DNA from: Dietzia timorensis
GTDB taxonomy: Bacteria; Actinomycetota; Actinomycetes; Mycobacteriales; Mycobacteriaceae
Assembly: GCF_001659785.1 (NCBI RefSeq)
Contig: NZ_CP015961.1
Span: forward strand, 1,984,001 to 2,048,000
Direction: 5' to 3'
Length of the DNA stretch: 64,000 bases
In this document: positions 57,217 through 64,000 of the stretch, piece after piece
Position numbering within the stretch: position 1 is the stretch's first letter
How the letters are laid out: every line of letters begins with the position of its first letter
The notes under the pieces: model-generated
Database searches by the model: none
Told to the model about the DNA's origin: nothing
What the model saw: only the letters and a program-made list of their open reading frames with translations
Translations under genes and position numbers: made by a program

Positions 57217-57495
57217 CTACCGTTCGACGAACCCGTCGAGATCGCCGCGCGGCGGATCGAAGGATTCAACCACCGTGCTCACCTGCCCCGGCGTATCGCC
57301 GCTGCGGAGCCACTCGACGAGCCGATCAAGGTCGCGCCGCGGCCCCTCGGCGACCACGCAGACGCGCCCATCGGGCTTGTTCGTTGCATGGCCGACGAGG
57401 CCGAGTTCTAGTGCGCGGCTCCGCGTCCACCAGCGAAAACCGACCCCTTGGACGTGCCCATGCACCCACGCCGTCAGCCTTTGAATCTCGGACAT
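57217..57495 (-). CDS. acyP: Acylphosphatase
   Basis: Hydrolyses acylphosphates such as carbamoyl or 1,3-bisphosphoglycerate. The 92-residue protein has the active-site loop VHGHVQGVGFRWWTRS with the catalytic Arg in GFR, and the second conserved block LVGHATNKPDGRVCVVAEG with the catalytic Asn in TNKPDG. The start at ATG 57495 has GGAGG 10 bp upstream. It lies 5 bp after osmC, in the mutM-osmC-acyP-smc order of this bacterial order, but is now separated from smc by the accessory cassette. Confidence 0.95.
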   Translation of the reverse strand: MSEIQRLTAWVHGHVQGVGFRWWTRSRALELGLVGHATNKPDGRVCVVAEGPRRDLDRLVEWLRSGDTPGQVSTVVESFDPPRGDLDGFVER

Positions 57496-57500
57496 CTGCG

Positions 57501-57950
57501 CTACGCCTCCGCGCCCGAATCGGAGAAGCTCAGGTCGATCTCGGTTCCGGCCTTGAGAGTCCTGCCCACGGTGCAAGCACGATCGATGGCGCGCGCGGCG
57601 ATGGTGCGGATCTTCTCGCGGTCAGTTTCGGAGAATTCGGCTAGATCAAGCTCGAAGACCTCCTCGAGCTTGGGATAGAGCTCCTGGTCGCGGTCTGCCG
57701 CGCCGGATACCCGGACGGTACCGGAGAAATCCTCGCCGAGGCGCCGCTCGAGCGGCCCATCTGCGCTCATCGCGGTACAGGCCGCGAGAGCAATTTTGAG
57801 CAGCTCGCCCGGCGTGAATACACCCTCCACCGTGTCACGGCCGACGAGCACCTCCGCCCCGCGCGAGGACTTGCCGGTGAACTTGGCGCTTGCCGTGCGT
57901 TCAACCCACAATTCGGTGGCGGCAGGCTGGGAATTATCGCTAACTGTCAT
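57501..57950 (-). CDS. OsmC family peroxiredoxin-like protein
   Basis: A 149-residue OsmC/Ohr-fold protein (Rv2923c family). The first redox Cys is in [16 protein letters not shown] (C58) and the second in [18 protein letters not shown] (about C125), the arrangement of thiol peroxidases of this fold. Its ATG (57950-57948) overlaps the TGA of the mutM remnant (57949-57947), so it was originally translated by coupling to mutM. With mutM and its upstream region lost, its promoter must now come from sequences of the incoming island. Confidence 0.88.
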   Translation of the reverse strand: MTVSDNSQPAATELWVERTASAKFTGKSSRGAEVLVGRDTVEGVFTPGELLKIALAACTAMSADGPLERRLGEDFSGTVRVSGAADRDQELYPKLEEVFELDLAEFSETDREKIRTIAARAIDRACTVGRTLKAGTEIDLSFSDSGAEA

Positions 57951-58123
57951 GTGCCAATCGTACGTTTGCCACTAACGGACCGCAGCTTCCGCGGTGCTGG
58001 CTGGCACGCAGGACAAAAGTACGATCCCCTGCCGCCAATGCTTTCCTTCGCCATCGGCTCCCCGCAGCGCGGGCACGGTTCCCCGAGCCGGCCGTAGGCG
58101 TTGAGCGAGCGCGCGAAGTAGCC
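57947..58123 (-). pseudogene. mutM: mutM (fpg) remnant: only the C-terminal zinc-finger region
   Basis: MutM removes 8-oxoguanine and other oxidised purines from DNA. Only 58 codons remain. The frame begins [17 protein letters not shown] at 58123 and contains the complete C-terminal zinc finger (CPRCGEP, then [12 protein letters not shown], Cys pattern C-x2-C ... C-x2-C). It ends KRTIGT with a TGA overlapping the osmC ATG. The codon directly upstream is TAG (58126-58124), and nothing beyond it resembles MutM. The catalytic N-terminus (Pro2, Glu3) and the helix-two-turn-helix are absent. The gene was cut by the insertion or recombination that brought the arsenic/chromate island. Confidence 0.9.
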
Positions 58124-58681
58124 CTACTTCCCACGTTAGGTACATTGAAAAACTGAGAGGCTCAGAGCGAAGCGTTTTCGCAGTTCAAAGGGCACTTCTC
58201 GTCGAGACGAGGGTGTCGCAACGCGCGCTGCCCAATATCCAGAGTACGGCCTCAGGACTTCAACATGCCAACGGTCCAGTCGAAGCAAGAATCGGGCATT
58301 CACGACCGTGCGCACAGGACGCCGCCGCCATCGAGGATGGGCACTACATCGCCTCTGATGCAGTCCCGGCCTCCGCTTCTATTCTTTTCCTGGCGTCCTG
58401 TTCGAGCAGGTGGTCCGTGAAGACCTGGGCGATGAACTTCGTCTGCTCGCGCGTCAGCGGCGGCGCGGCCTCGCGGATCTCCCGGACGTGCTCGGCGTGC
58501 GCGGTCAGGCCGAACGCTCGATCCAGGTCGGAGACTCGGACAAGGGTCTTGATGGCCGGGCATATGCCTCAGCTGTCCATCCTCGTCGCAGCCACCGCGG
58601 GAGACAAATGCTGTGGCATACGCCCCTCGACCCAACATCCGAGATGAACATCTGGTGAACCTCCGCACCCTGGCTTGACCC
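58124..58681. other. Junction DNA between mutM remnant and arsenic operon, no intact gene
   Basis: This 558-bp stretch marks the left edge of the island. Near the junction lie small palindromes (CTGAG-agg-CTCAG and GCGAA-gcgtt-TTCGC, about 58155-58190) that could be an end of a lost mobile element, but I do not recognise one. The right part contains a decayed minus-strand reading frame (58344-58568). No integrase or intact inverted repeat is visible. Confidence 0.5.
58344..58568 (-). pseudogene. Start-less 74-codon open fragment, possible decayed gene
   Basis: The minus-strand frame reads GICPAIKTLVRVSDLDRAFG and later EIREAAPPLTREQTKFIAQVF, ending with TAG. Its composition is protein-like (regular alternation of charged and hydrophobic residues), and codons are GC-rich at third positions. 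There is no start codon, and an in-frame TGA lies directly upstream. It is probably the tail of a gene broken during island assembly. I do not recognise the family. Confidence 0.35.
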
Positions 58682-58721
58682 TTGATTCGACGTACTTCAA
58701 TATAGAAGCGTGTCGAATCAA
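58675..58721 (+). promoter_or_regulatory. Promoter and palindromic operator of the arsenic operon
   Basis: A perfect 10-bp inverted repeat TTGATTCGAC (58682-58691) / GTCGAATCAA (58712-58721) with a 20-bp spacer, plus an inner CTTC/GAAG pair, spans a -35-like TTGACC (58675-58680) and a -10-like CAATAT (58698-58703). The right arm overlaps the trxB GTG start, so an ArsR dimer here would block both promoter and start. No Shine-Dalgarno sequence is visible, which suggests a leaderless transcript. Confidence 0.65.
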
Positions 58722-59684
58722 GATACTGAGTTGGTCATCGTCGGATCGGGCCCTGCCGGATACACTGCCGCGGTCTACGCGGCGCGAGCAGGCCTCGCCC
58801 CAGTGGTGATCGCCGGTTCGGTCACGGCCGGCGGCGCGCTGATGACGACGACCGAGGTGGAGAACTTCCCCGGCTTCGTGGACGGCATCCAGGGACCGGA
58901 GCTGATGGAGGCGATGCGTGCGCAGGCCGAGCGCTTCGGTGCCGAGATCGTCTACGACGATGCGATCCGCCTCAGCCTCGACGACGTCTTGAAGGTGGTC
59001 GAGACCGGGAATGGCGTCACGTATCGAGCCCGCGCGGTCATCCTGACGATGGGCTCCGCCTACCGGAAGCTCGGCCTCCCGGAGGAGGACCGTTTGTCCG
59101 GGCACGGCGTCTCCTGGTGCGCCACCTGCGACGGCTTCTTCTTCCGAGATCAGCAGATCGCTGTGGTCGGCGGCGGAGATTCCGCGATGGAGGAGGCCCT
59201 GTTCCTCACCCGGTTCGCTTCGAAGGTGACCGTGGTCCACCGGCGTGACGAGTTCCGTGCATCGAAGATCATGGCCCAGCGCGTCCTGGAGCACCCGAAG
59301 GTCGAGGTGGCATGGAACAGCGAGGTCGCCGAGATCCTCGGCGACGAGCGGGTGACCGGGCTACGGCTGCGCGACACCGCCAGTGGGGCCGAGCGCGCTC
59401 TCGACGTCACCGGGGTGTTCGTCGCGATCGGGCACGATCCGCGCTCCGAACTTGTGGCCGGTCAGGTCGGCACCGATTCCGACGGCTATGTACAGGTGGC
59501 CCTCCCGACCACGCGGACCAGCCTGCCGGGCGTCTTCGCGGCCGGCGATCTGGTGGATCACATGTACCGGCAGGCGATCACCGCCGCCGGCACCGGCTGC
59601 GCCGCCGCGCAGGACGCCCAGCACTACCTGTCGAATCTCGCTCCTGCTACCCGCGCGGAGCCCATCCTGGAGGTCTCCGCATGA
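58710..59684 (+). CDS. trxB: Thioredoxin reductase in arsenic operon
   Basis: An FAD/NADPH enzyme that reduces thioredoxin. The 324-residue protein has the FAD motif [19 protein letters not shown], the redox pair CATC (C137, C140), the NADPH motif [15 protein letters not shown] and the C-terminal FAD motif [24 protein letters not shown]. The start is GTG 58710, inside the palindromic operator and without a ribosome-binding site. Being first in the operon and coupled to trxA by a 4-bp overlap, it probably serves the thioredoxin-dependent arsenate reductase domain, in addition to any housekeeping copy elsewhere. Confidence 0.94.
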   Translation: MSNQDTELVIVGSGPAGYTAAVYAARAGLAPVVIAGSVTAGGALMTTTEVENFPGFVDGIQGPELMEAMRAQAERFGAEIVYDDAIRLSLDDVLKVVETGNGVTYRARAVILTMGSAYRKLGLPEEDRLSGHGVSWCATCDGFFFRDQQIAVVGGGDSAMEEALFLTRFASKVTVVHRRDEFRASKIMAQRVLEHPKVEVAWNSEVAEILGDERVTGLRLRDTASGAERALDVTGVFVAIGHDPRSELVAGQVGTDSDGYVQVALPTTRTSLPGVFAAGDLVDHMYRQAITAAGTGCAAAQDAQHYLSNLAPATRAEPILEVSA

Positions 59685-60007
59685 ACCCCATTGCCCAAGT
59701 CACCGACTCGACTTTCCAAGCCGAGGTGACTGAGTCGGAACTGCCCGTCGTCGTCGACATCTGGGCCACCTGGTGCGGCCCGTGCAAGGCGATCGCTCCG
59801 ATCCTGGACCAGCTCGCTGAGGAATACGACGGTCGCGCCCGGATCGTCAAGGTGGACGCCGACCAGAACCCTGAGACCGTGACCGCCGCCGGGGTTACCT
59901 CCATCCCGACCCTCGCCTTCTACAAGGGCGGAGAACGGGTGGATGTGCTGATCGGCGCGCATCCGAAGCCCGCCATCGCTGCGAAGATCGAGGAGCTGCT
60001 CGCATGA
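59681..60007 (+). CDS. trxA: Thioredoxin in arsenic operon
   Basis: A 108-residue thioredoxin with active site [12 protein letters not shown] (W31-C35) and the cis-Pro loop [17 protein letters not shown] 59681 overlaps the trxB stop and its TGA overlaps the acr3 ATG (ATGA in both cases), so all three are translationally coupled. It would recycle the disulfide formed in an ArsC after arsenate reduction. A longer frame open upstream of 59681 lies inside trxB and is not coding. Confidence 0.95.
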   Translation: MNPIAQVTDSTFQAEVTESELPVVVDIWATWCGPCKAIAPILDQLAEEYDGRARIVKVDADQNPETVTAAGVTSIPTLAFYKGGERVDVLIGAHPKPAIAAKIEELLA

Positions 60008-61113
60008 CCGCCGCATCCGCTGTTGCTGCCCGCACCGCGCCGAAACGGCTCTCCACGCTCGACAAGTGGCTCCCGCTGTGGATCGGTCTGGCCATGGTCG
60101 CCGGGCTCCTGCTCGGCCGCTTCGTCCCTGCACTGTCGGACCTCTTGAGCCACCTGGAGGTCGGCGGGATCTCGGTGCCGATCGGGCTCGGGCTGCTGGT
60201 GATGATGTACCCGGTACTCGCGAAGGTCCGCTACGACAAGGTCGCCGCCGTCACCGGCGACAAGAAGCTGCTGGCCTCCTCGCTGGTGCTGAACTGGCTG
60301 GTCGGCCCCGCCGTGATGTTCGCCCTCGCGTGGATCTTCCTGCCCGACCTGCCCGCGTACCGCACCGGCCTCATCATCGTGGGCCTCGCGCGCTGCATCG
60401 CCATGGTCGTGATCTGGAACGACCTCGCCTGCGGCGACCGCGAGGCGACCGCCGTGCTGGTCGCGATCAACTCGGTGTTCCAGGTCGTAATGTTCTCCGT
60501 GCTGGGCTGGTTCTACCTCACGATCCTCCCAGGCTGGCTCGGCCTCGACACACAGGGCCTTGAGGTGTCGATGGGGCAGATCGCCCTGAACGTGCTCGTC
60601 TTCCTCGGTGTGCCGCTCGTCGCGGGCTTCGCCTCGCGGTGGATCGGCGAGAAGCGCCGCGGCCGGGACTGGTACGAGGAGAAGTTCCTTCCTCGCATCG
60701 GTCCGTGGGCCCTGTACGGGCTGCTGTTCACGATCGTGCTGCTGTTCGCCCTGCAGGGCGACGCGGTGCTGGGCAAGCCGTTGGACGTCGCACGGATCGC
60801 ACTCCCGCTACTCGTCTACTTCGCGCTCATGTGGTTCGCGGGCCTCTTGCTTGGCAAGGGCCTTGGACTCGGCTACGCCCGTTCGACCACACTGGCGTTC
60901 ACGGCGGCGGGGAACAACTTCGAGCTCGCGATCGCGGTTGCGATCGGCACGTTCGGCGCGACCAGCGGGCAGGCCCTCGCGGGCGTGGTCGGGCCGCTGA
61001 TCGAGGTGCCCGTGCTCGTCGGGCTCGTCTACGTCTCGCTCTGGGCCGCCCGCGCCTGGTTCCGCACAGACCCGTACGTCGCTGACACCGCCATCGAAAC
61101 GAGGACACCATGA
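60004..61113 (+). CDS. acr3: Arsenite efflux permease Acr3
   Basis: A 369-residue membrane protein with ten hydrophobic segments, exporting As(III) by proton antiport. The family signature LARCIAMVVIWNDLACGD (residues 128-145) contains the conserved Cys (C131; a second at C143). NSVFQVVMFSVLGWFYL and TLAFTAAGNNFELAIAVAIGTFG match other Acr3 blocks. It is flanked by 4-bp overlaps with trxA and the arsR-arsC fusion. Acr3 rather than ArsB is the common arsenite exporter in actinobacteria. Confidence 0.95.
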   Translation: MTAASAVAARTAPKRLSTLDKWLPLWIGLAMVAGLLLGRFVPALSDLLSHLEVGGISVPIGLGLLVMMYPVLAKVRYDKVAAVTGDKKLLASSLVLNWLVGPAVMFALAWIFLPDLPAYRTGLIIVGLARCIAMVVIWNDLACGDREATAVLVAINSVFQVVMFSVLGWFYLTILPGWLGLDTQGLEVSMGQIALNVLVFLGVPLVAGFASRWIGEKRRGRDWYEEKFLPRIGPWALYGLLFTIVLLFALQGDAVLGKPLDVARIALPLLVYFALMWFAGLLLGKGLGLGYARSTTLAFTAAGNNFELAIAVAIGTFGATSGQALAGVVGPLIEVPVLVGLVYVSLWAARAWFRTDPYVADTAIETRTP

Positions 61114-62102
61114 ACGAAGACACCGTGCTGGCTGAGCCGTGCGCCCCGACCGCGACGCACGCGATCAGCGCCGAGTTCGCGGCCACCGTTGCGACCGCGT
61201 TGAAGGCGCTGAGCGACCCCTTCCGGCTGCGGATGCTCTCGGCGATCGCGGCAGACTCGCGCGGAGAGTCCTGCGTGTGCGACCTCGCCGAGCTCGCCGA
61301 GGTCTCCCAGCCGACGGTGTCCCATCACTTGAAGGTCCTCAAGACCGTGGGCCTGCTGGACGCCGAGCGCCGCGGCACCTGGGTCTGGTACCGCATCAAC
61401 CCGGCACGCCGTTCTGCGGTGACCGCGCTGCTGGACGGCTTCGCGCCGGCGGCCATCGCCGAGGCAGCGCCCGAGGCACTGCCTGACGCGGACGCTGCGG
61501 ACACGGACGCGCAGATCGCTCATCTCGCCGCGGACCTCGCAGCGTCGACCCCTGCCCTGCCGCCCGAGACCGTGACGAGCATCGTGCGGGAGTCCTACGC
61601 CGCGCTGGCCCGCAGCGCGAAGATCACCCGATACATCGTGCCGCTGACCGAACGGTTCGCGAGGCAGCGCCTGGCCGACCTCACCCGTGACCGCGAGAGC
61701 GCCGCACCCCAGGTGCTGTTCGTCTGCGTCGCGAACGCCGGCCGCTCCCAGCTCGCGGCCGCCCTGGTCGGCCAGCTCTCCGGCGGACGGGTGATCGCCC
61801 GCTCGGCCGGATCGACGCCCGCAGAGCATGTGCACCCGCACGTCCGGTCCCTGCTCGCAGAGATCGAGGGGGACAAGGCATCTCAGCTCTTCCCGAAGCC
61901 GCTCACCGACGACGCCGTTCGCGCCGCCGACGTGGTCGTGACCATGGGCTGCGGCGATGTGTGCCCTGTCATCCCCGGAGTCCGCTACGAGGACTGGGCC
62001 GTGGGAGACCCGGCCCTCGCCTCGCCCGCGGGCGCTGCAGCGATCCGCGACGACATCGAATCCCGTGTCCGCACACTGCTCGACACGCTCCTCACCGACT
62101 GA
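61110..62102 (+). CDS. ArsR repressor fused to a low-molecular-weight-phosphatase-type ArsC
   Basis: A 330-residue fusion. Residues 20-105 are an ArsR winged helix with the arsenite-binding Cys pair CVC (C55, C57) and recognition helix SQPTVSHHLKVLK. Residues 145-195 form a three-helix segment often found before actinobacterial ArsC domains. Residues 200-330 are a LMW-PTP-fold arsenate reductase with P-loop CVANAGRS (C206-R212) and a CGDVC pair (C281, C285). It is the likely regulator of this operon, binding the palindrome at 58682-58721 and releasing with As(III). It overlaps acr3 by 4 bp. Whether the ArsC part is active is unknown. Confidence 0.92.
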   Translation: MNEDTVLAEPCAPTATHAISAEFAATVATALKALSDPFRLRMLSAIAADSRGESCVCDLAELAEVSQPTVSHHLKVLKTVGLLDAERRGTWVWYRINPARRSAVTALLDGFAPAAIAEAAPEALPDADAADTDAQIAHLAADLAASTPALPPETVTSIVRESYAALARSAKITRYIVPLTERFARQRLADLTRDRESAAPQVLFVCVANAGRSQLAAALVGQLSGGRVIARSAGSTPAEHVHPHVRSLLAEIEGDKASQLFPKPLTDDAVRAADVVVTMGCGDVCPVIPGVRYEDWAVGDPALASPAGAAAIRDDIESRVRTLLDTLLTD

Positions 62103-62117
62103 AACCGAAGGAATCTC

Positions 62118-62963
62118 ATGACCGACCAGAAACCCTCCGTCCTGTTCGTCTGCGTCCACAACGCCGGACGCTCCCAGATGGCCGCCGGCTACCTCCGCGA
62201 CCGCGCCGGCGACCGCATCGAGGTCCGCTCCGCAGGATCGATGCCAGCCGACCAGATCAACCCGGTCGCGGTCGAGGCCATGCGGGAAGAGGGCATCGAC
62301 ATCACCGCCGAGCAGCCCAAGGTCCTCACGACCGAGGCCGTGCAGGACTCCGACGTCGTGATCACCATGGGCTGCGGCGACTCCTGCCCGTTCTTCCCGG
62401 GCAAGCGCTACGAGGACTGGAAGCTCGAGGACCCGGCAGGGCAGGGCATCGAGGCGGTCCGGCCCATCCGCGACGAGATCCGCTCGCGCATCGAGGCGCT
62501 CATCGAGGAACTGCTCCCCCCGGCCACCCCGCAGCAGCGGGACGAGCGCCAGCCTTCGGTGCTGTTCGTCTGCAAGAAGAACGGCGGTAAGTCCCAGATG
62601 GCCGCCGCTCTCATGCGCAAGCTCGCCGGCGACGCCGTCCAAGCCCACTCGGCGGGCACGGCCCCGGGTTCGGCGCTCAACGCGTTGTCCGCCGCGTCCG
62701 TCGCCGAGGTCGGGGCGAGCCTGGATGGCGAGCACCCAAAGCCGATCGACCCGGGCCTCCTGCTTTCCGTGGACCGCGTCGTCGTCGTCGGCGAGGAAGC
62801 CGTGGTCGAGCCCGTGCCGGGAATGGCCGGGGTCCTCGAGACCTGGGTGATCGACGAGCCGTCGACGCGGGGCATCGAGGGCGAGGAGCGGATGCGCCTG
62901 ATCCGCGATGAGATCTTCGGGAAGGTCCGCGAGCTCGCCACGGAGCTCGCATCTGAAGACTGA
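62118..62963 (+). CDS. arsC: Two-domain arsenate reductase: thioredoxin-type ArsC fused to mycothiol-type ArsC
   Basis: A 281-residue fusion of two LMW-PTP-fold domains. Domain 1 (about 5-135) has P-loop CVHNAGRS (C12-R18) and a downstream Cys pair in MGCGDSCPFFPGKRYEDW (C86, C90), as in the three-Cys reductases. Domain 2 (about 146-280) has P-loop CKKNGGKS (C152-K158), lacks the Cys pair, and resembles Corynebacterium glutamicum ArsC1/ArsC2, mycothiol transferases whose P-loop is also NGGKS. The linker is about 15 residues (PPATPQQRDERQP). AAGGAA precedes the ATG. One polypeptide may thus use both thioredoxin and mycothiol. A weak hairpin (62962-62996) follows. Confidence 0.9.
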   Translation: MTDQKPSVLFVCVHNAGRSQMAAGYLRDRAGDRIEVRSAGSMPADQINPVAVEAMREEGIDITAEQPKVLTTEAVQDSDVVITMGCGDSCPFFPGKRYEDWKLEDPAGQGIEAVRPIRDEIRSRIEALIEELLPPATPQQRDERQPSVLFVCKKNGGKSQMAAALMRKLAGDAVQAHSAGTAPGSALNALSAASVAEVGASLDGEHPKPIDPGLLLSVDRVVVVGEEAVVEPVPGMAGVLETWVIDEPSTRGIEGEERMRLIRDEIFGKVRELATELASED

Positions 62964-63121
62964 GCGAACCTCTGCAAGAACGAAAGGCGTTCGCTCGCGC
63001 TGCTGGCGATCGAACTTTCTCGCACCGGAGCAGAAGCCCCCGCCGTCTCGTGACACTTCAGCTGTTCGTTGAATCATCGAGACAGGCGACTCCGAGTCCT
63101 GGACTCACTATCTGTAGTCGA

Positions 63122-63136
63122 TATCGATGTACGATA
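63122..63136 (+). promoter_or_regulatory. Candidate operator overlapping the padR promoter
   Basis: TATCG-ATGTA-CGATA is a short inverted repeat that overlaps a -10-like TACGAT (63130-63135) six bases before ATG 63142. It could be an autoregulatory PadR site. The arms are only 5 bp, so this is tentative. Confidence 0.35.
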
Positions 63137-63141
63137 CTGAC

Positions 63142-63477
63142 ATGGAGTCCAACGACGACGCTTCGACGGAGTTCGAGCACCACGACCTATTGTCCGGGCT
63201 CGTGCGCATGCACGTCCTGCACCACGCAGCGCAGGAGGAGATCTACGGGGCGTGGATGATCGAGGAGCTCGCAGGCCATGGCTACCGGCTTTCGCCCGGG
63301 ACGCTATACCCGATGCTGCGCCGGATGGTCGCCGACGGATATCTGACCGTGCGCTCCGAGCGCGACGGACGCACGGTGCGCAAGTACTACTCCGCCACCG
63401 ACAGGGGACGCGAAGGGCTCGCCCAAGCGCGGGAGCGCGTCCAGATCTTCACCCGAGAGGAACCCGAACATGGCTGA
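63142..63477 (+). CDS. PadR family transcriptional regulator
   Basis: A winged-helix repressor of 111 residues from ATG 63142 (MESNDDASTEFEHHDLL). The PadR core is clear: LVRMHVLHHAAQEEIYGAWMIEELAGHGYRLSPGTLYPMLRRMVADGYLTVRSE, then RKYYSATDRGREGL. ATG 63127 is also possible; neither has a Shine-Dalgarno site, and a -10-like element just before 63142 suggests a leaderless message. It overlaps chrA by 8 bp, so it is the obvious candidate regulator of chromate efflux. PadR-chrA pairs are known in actinobacteria. Confidence 0.88.
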   Translation: MESNDDASTEFEHHDLLSGLVRMHVLHHAAQEEIYGAWMIEELAGHGYRLSPGTLYPMLRRMVADGYLTVRSERDGRTVRKYYSATDRGREGLAQARERVQIFTREEPEHG

Positions 63478-64000
63478 TGCCGTGTCCGCACCGACGAGAG
63501 CCGTGCGAGGCTCCGCCTGGGAGGTGTTCCGCGTCTTCCTCAGGCTCGGCGTCTCCTCCTTCGGCGGACCGATCGCGCACCTGGGCTACTTCCGCACCGA
63601 GGCCGTCGAGCGCCGGAAGTGGCTGGACGACAGGGAGTACGCCGACCTCGTCGCGCTCTGCCAGTTCCTGCCGGGCCCCGCGTCGAGCCAGGTCGGGTTC
63701 GCGATCGGCATGCACCGCGCCGGGGCCCTCGGCGCGCTGGCGGCGTTCCTCGCCTTTACGTTGCCATCGGCGGCGCTTATGGTCGCGTTCGCCTACGGGG
63801 CGTCGCTGTTCACCGGCCCCGTCGCCGAGGGACTGCTCATCGGGCTGAAGATAGTCGCGGTCGCCATCGTCGCCCAGGCGGTCCTGGGGATGGCGAAGAG
63901 CCTGGCTCCCGACAGGCAGCGCGCGTCGATCGCAGCCGTCGCCGCGGCCGCGGCCCTGCTGCTGGCCGGATCGTCAGGGCAGGTCATCGCGATCGCGCTC
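63470..64000 (+). CDS. chrA: Chromate transporter ChrA, N-terminal part (cut by window edge)
   Basis: A CHR-family chromate efflux protein; 177 codons are present and the frame continues past the window. Diagnostic motifs are VFRVFLRLGVSSFGGPIAHLGYFR (about 19-42), with the FGGP element, and LCQFLPGPASSQVGFAIGMHRAG (about 63-85), with the PGP element. At least three hydrophobic segments follow. GAGAGG precedes the ATG, and the gene overlaps padR by 8 bp. Whether the full protein is the short or two-domain form cannot be seen. Confidence 0.93.
   Translation, partial: MADAVSAPTRAVRGSAWEVFRVFLRLGVSSFGGPIAHLGYFRTEAVERRKWLDDREYADLVALCQFLPGPASSQVGFAIGMHRAGALGALAAFLAFTLPSAALMVAFAYGASLFTGPVAEGLLIGLKIVAVAIVAQAVLGMAKSLAPDRQRASIAAVAAAAALLLAGSSGQVIAIAL

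Noticed and set aside
58150-58195. Possible insertion-sequence end near the island junction
   Set aside because: Only short palindromes are present (5-bp arms); no matching partner copy or transposase was found in the window.
62550-62610. Idea that the second ArsC domain is inactive because the P-loop Arg is Lys
   Set aside because: The same NGGKS loop is found in the mycothiol-transferase ArsC type, so the Lys is a family feature rather than decay.
61029-63077. 682-codon open frame on the minus strand across the ars genes
   Set aside because: Antisense to the arsR-arsC fusion and the two-domain arsC, both with catalytic motifs; a codon-bias shadow.

Overview
The window is chromosomal DNA from a high-GC actinobacterium. 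Gene order and content point to the order Mycobacteriales (Corynebacteriales). It carries a mycothione reductase gene, hence mycothiol rather than glutathione metabolism, and the order rimP / TAT lipoprotein / DUF4439 / proS / cobalamin genes / mqo / mtr / map / rip1 / rlmN / cdsA / frr / pyrH / tsf / rpsB / xerC / dprA / rnhB / lepB / rplS / trmD / rimM / rpsP / ffh / glnD-glnB-amtB / ftsY / smc / acyP / osmC / mutM follows the Mycobacterium tuberculosis Rv2839c-Rv2924c region in order. I cannot name the genus from the sequence.

Layout. 1-2946: infB (5' part), ylxR, nusA and rimP on the minus strand, the transcription/translation-factor operon. 3108-5862: a TAT lipoprotein and a ferritin-like DUF4439 protein facing proS. 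5941-8182: yaaA and a GT87 membrane mannosyltransferase. 8179-13559: a minus-strand cobalamin operon (Mg-chelatase-like AAA/VWA protein, cobO, cobB, cobA). 13688-17807: mqo, an alpha/beta hydrolase and mtr. 17821-22565: GNAT, map, cobQ and the rip1 site-2 protease; the usual ispG and dxr neighbours are absent. 22873-29388: DUF2631, rlmN, LapA-like, cdsA, frr, pyrH, tsf, rpsB. 29811-34833: M23 peptidase, xerC, dprA, yifB and yraN. 35090-36902: DUF2469, rnhB, lepB. 37060-38732: a complete IS30-family element with long inverted repeats, between lepB and rplS. 38763-52995: rplS, trmD, rimM, KH protein, rpsP, ffh, glnD, glnB, amtB, ftsY, smc. 53059-57132: an accessory cassette (APC transporter, DUF350, glutathionylspermidine-synthase-like ATP-grasp, DUF1190-like protein) set between smc and acyP. 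57217-57950: acyP and osmC. 57947-58123: the last 58 codons of mutM, cut off by an incoming island. 58124-64000 (continuing past the window): a metal-resistance island with trxB-trxA-acr3-arsR::arsC-arsC::arsC and then padR-chrA.

How the genes work together. Most of the window is core information processing: translation factors, ribosomal proteins, tRNA and rRNA modification, the SRP pathway (ffh, ftsY, lepB) and chromosome segregation (smc, xerC). Cobalamin synthesis and nitrogen control are embedded in it; two paired AC-N9-AC half-site sets lie upstream of amtB. The right-hand island is a self-contained arsenic module. An ArsR-ArsC fusion probably represses a leaderless promoter, Acr3 exports arsenite, and a two-domain ArsC joins a thioredoxin-type reductase to a mycothiol-type reductase, with its own trxB/trxA supplying electrons.

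The items most worth attention are the truncation of mutM at the island junction, the two-domain ArsC, the GspS-like/DUF350/DUF1190-like cassette in a mycothiol organism, the missing ispG/dxr, and a 13-bp motif repeated in three intergenic regions.
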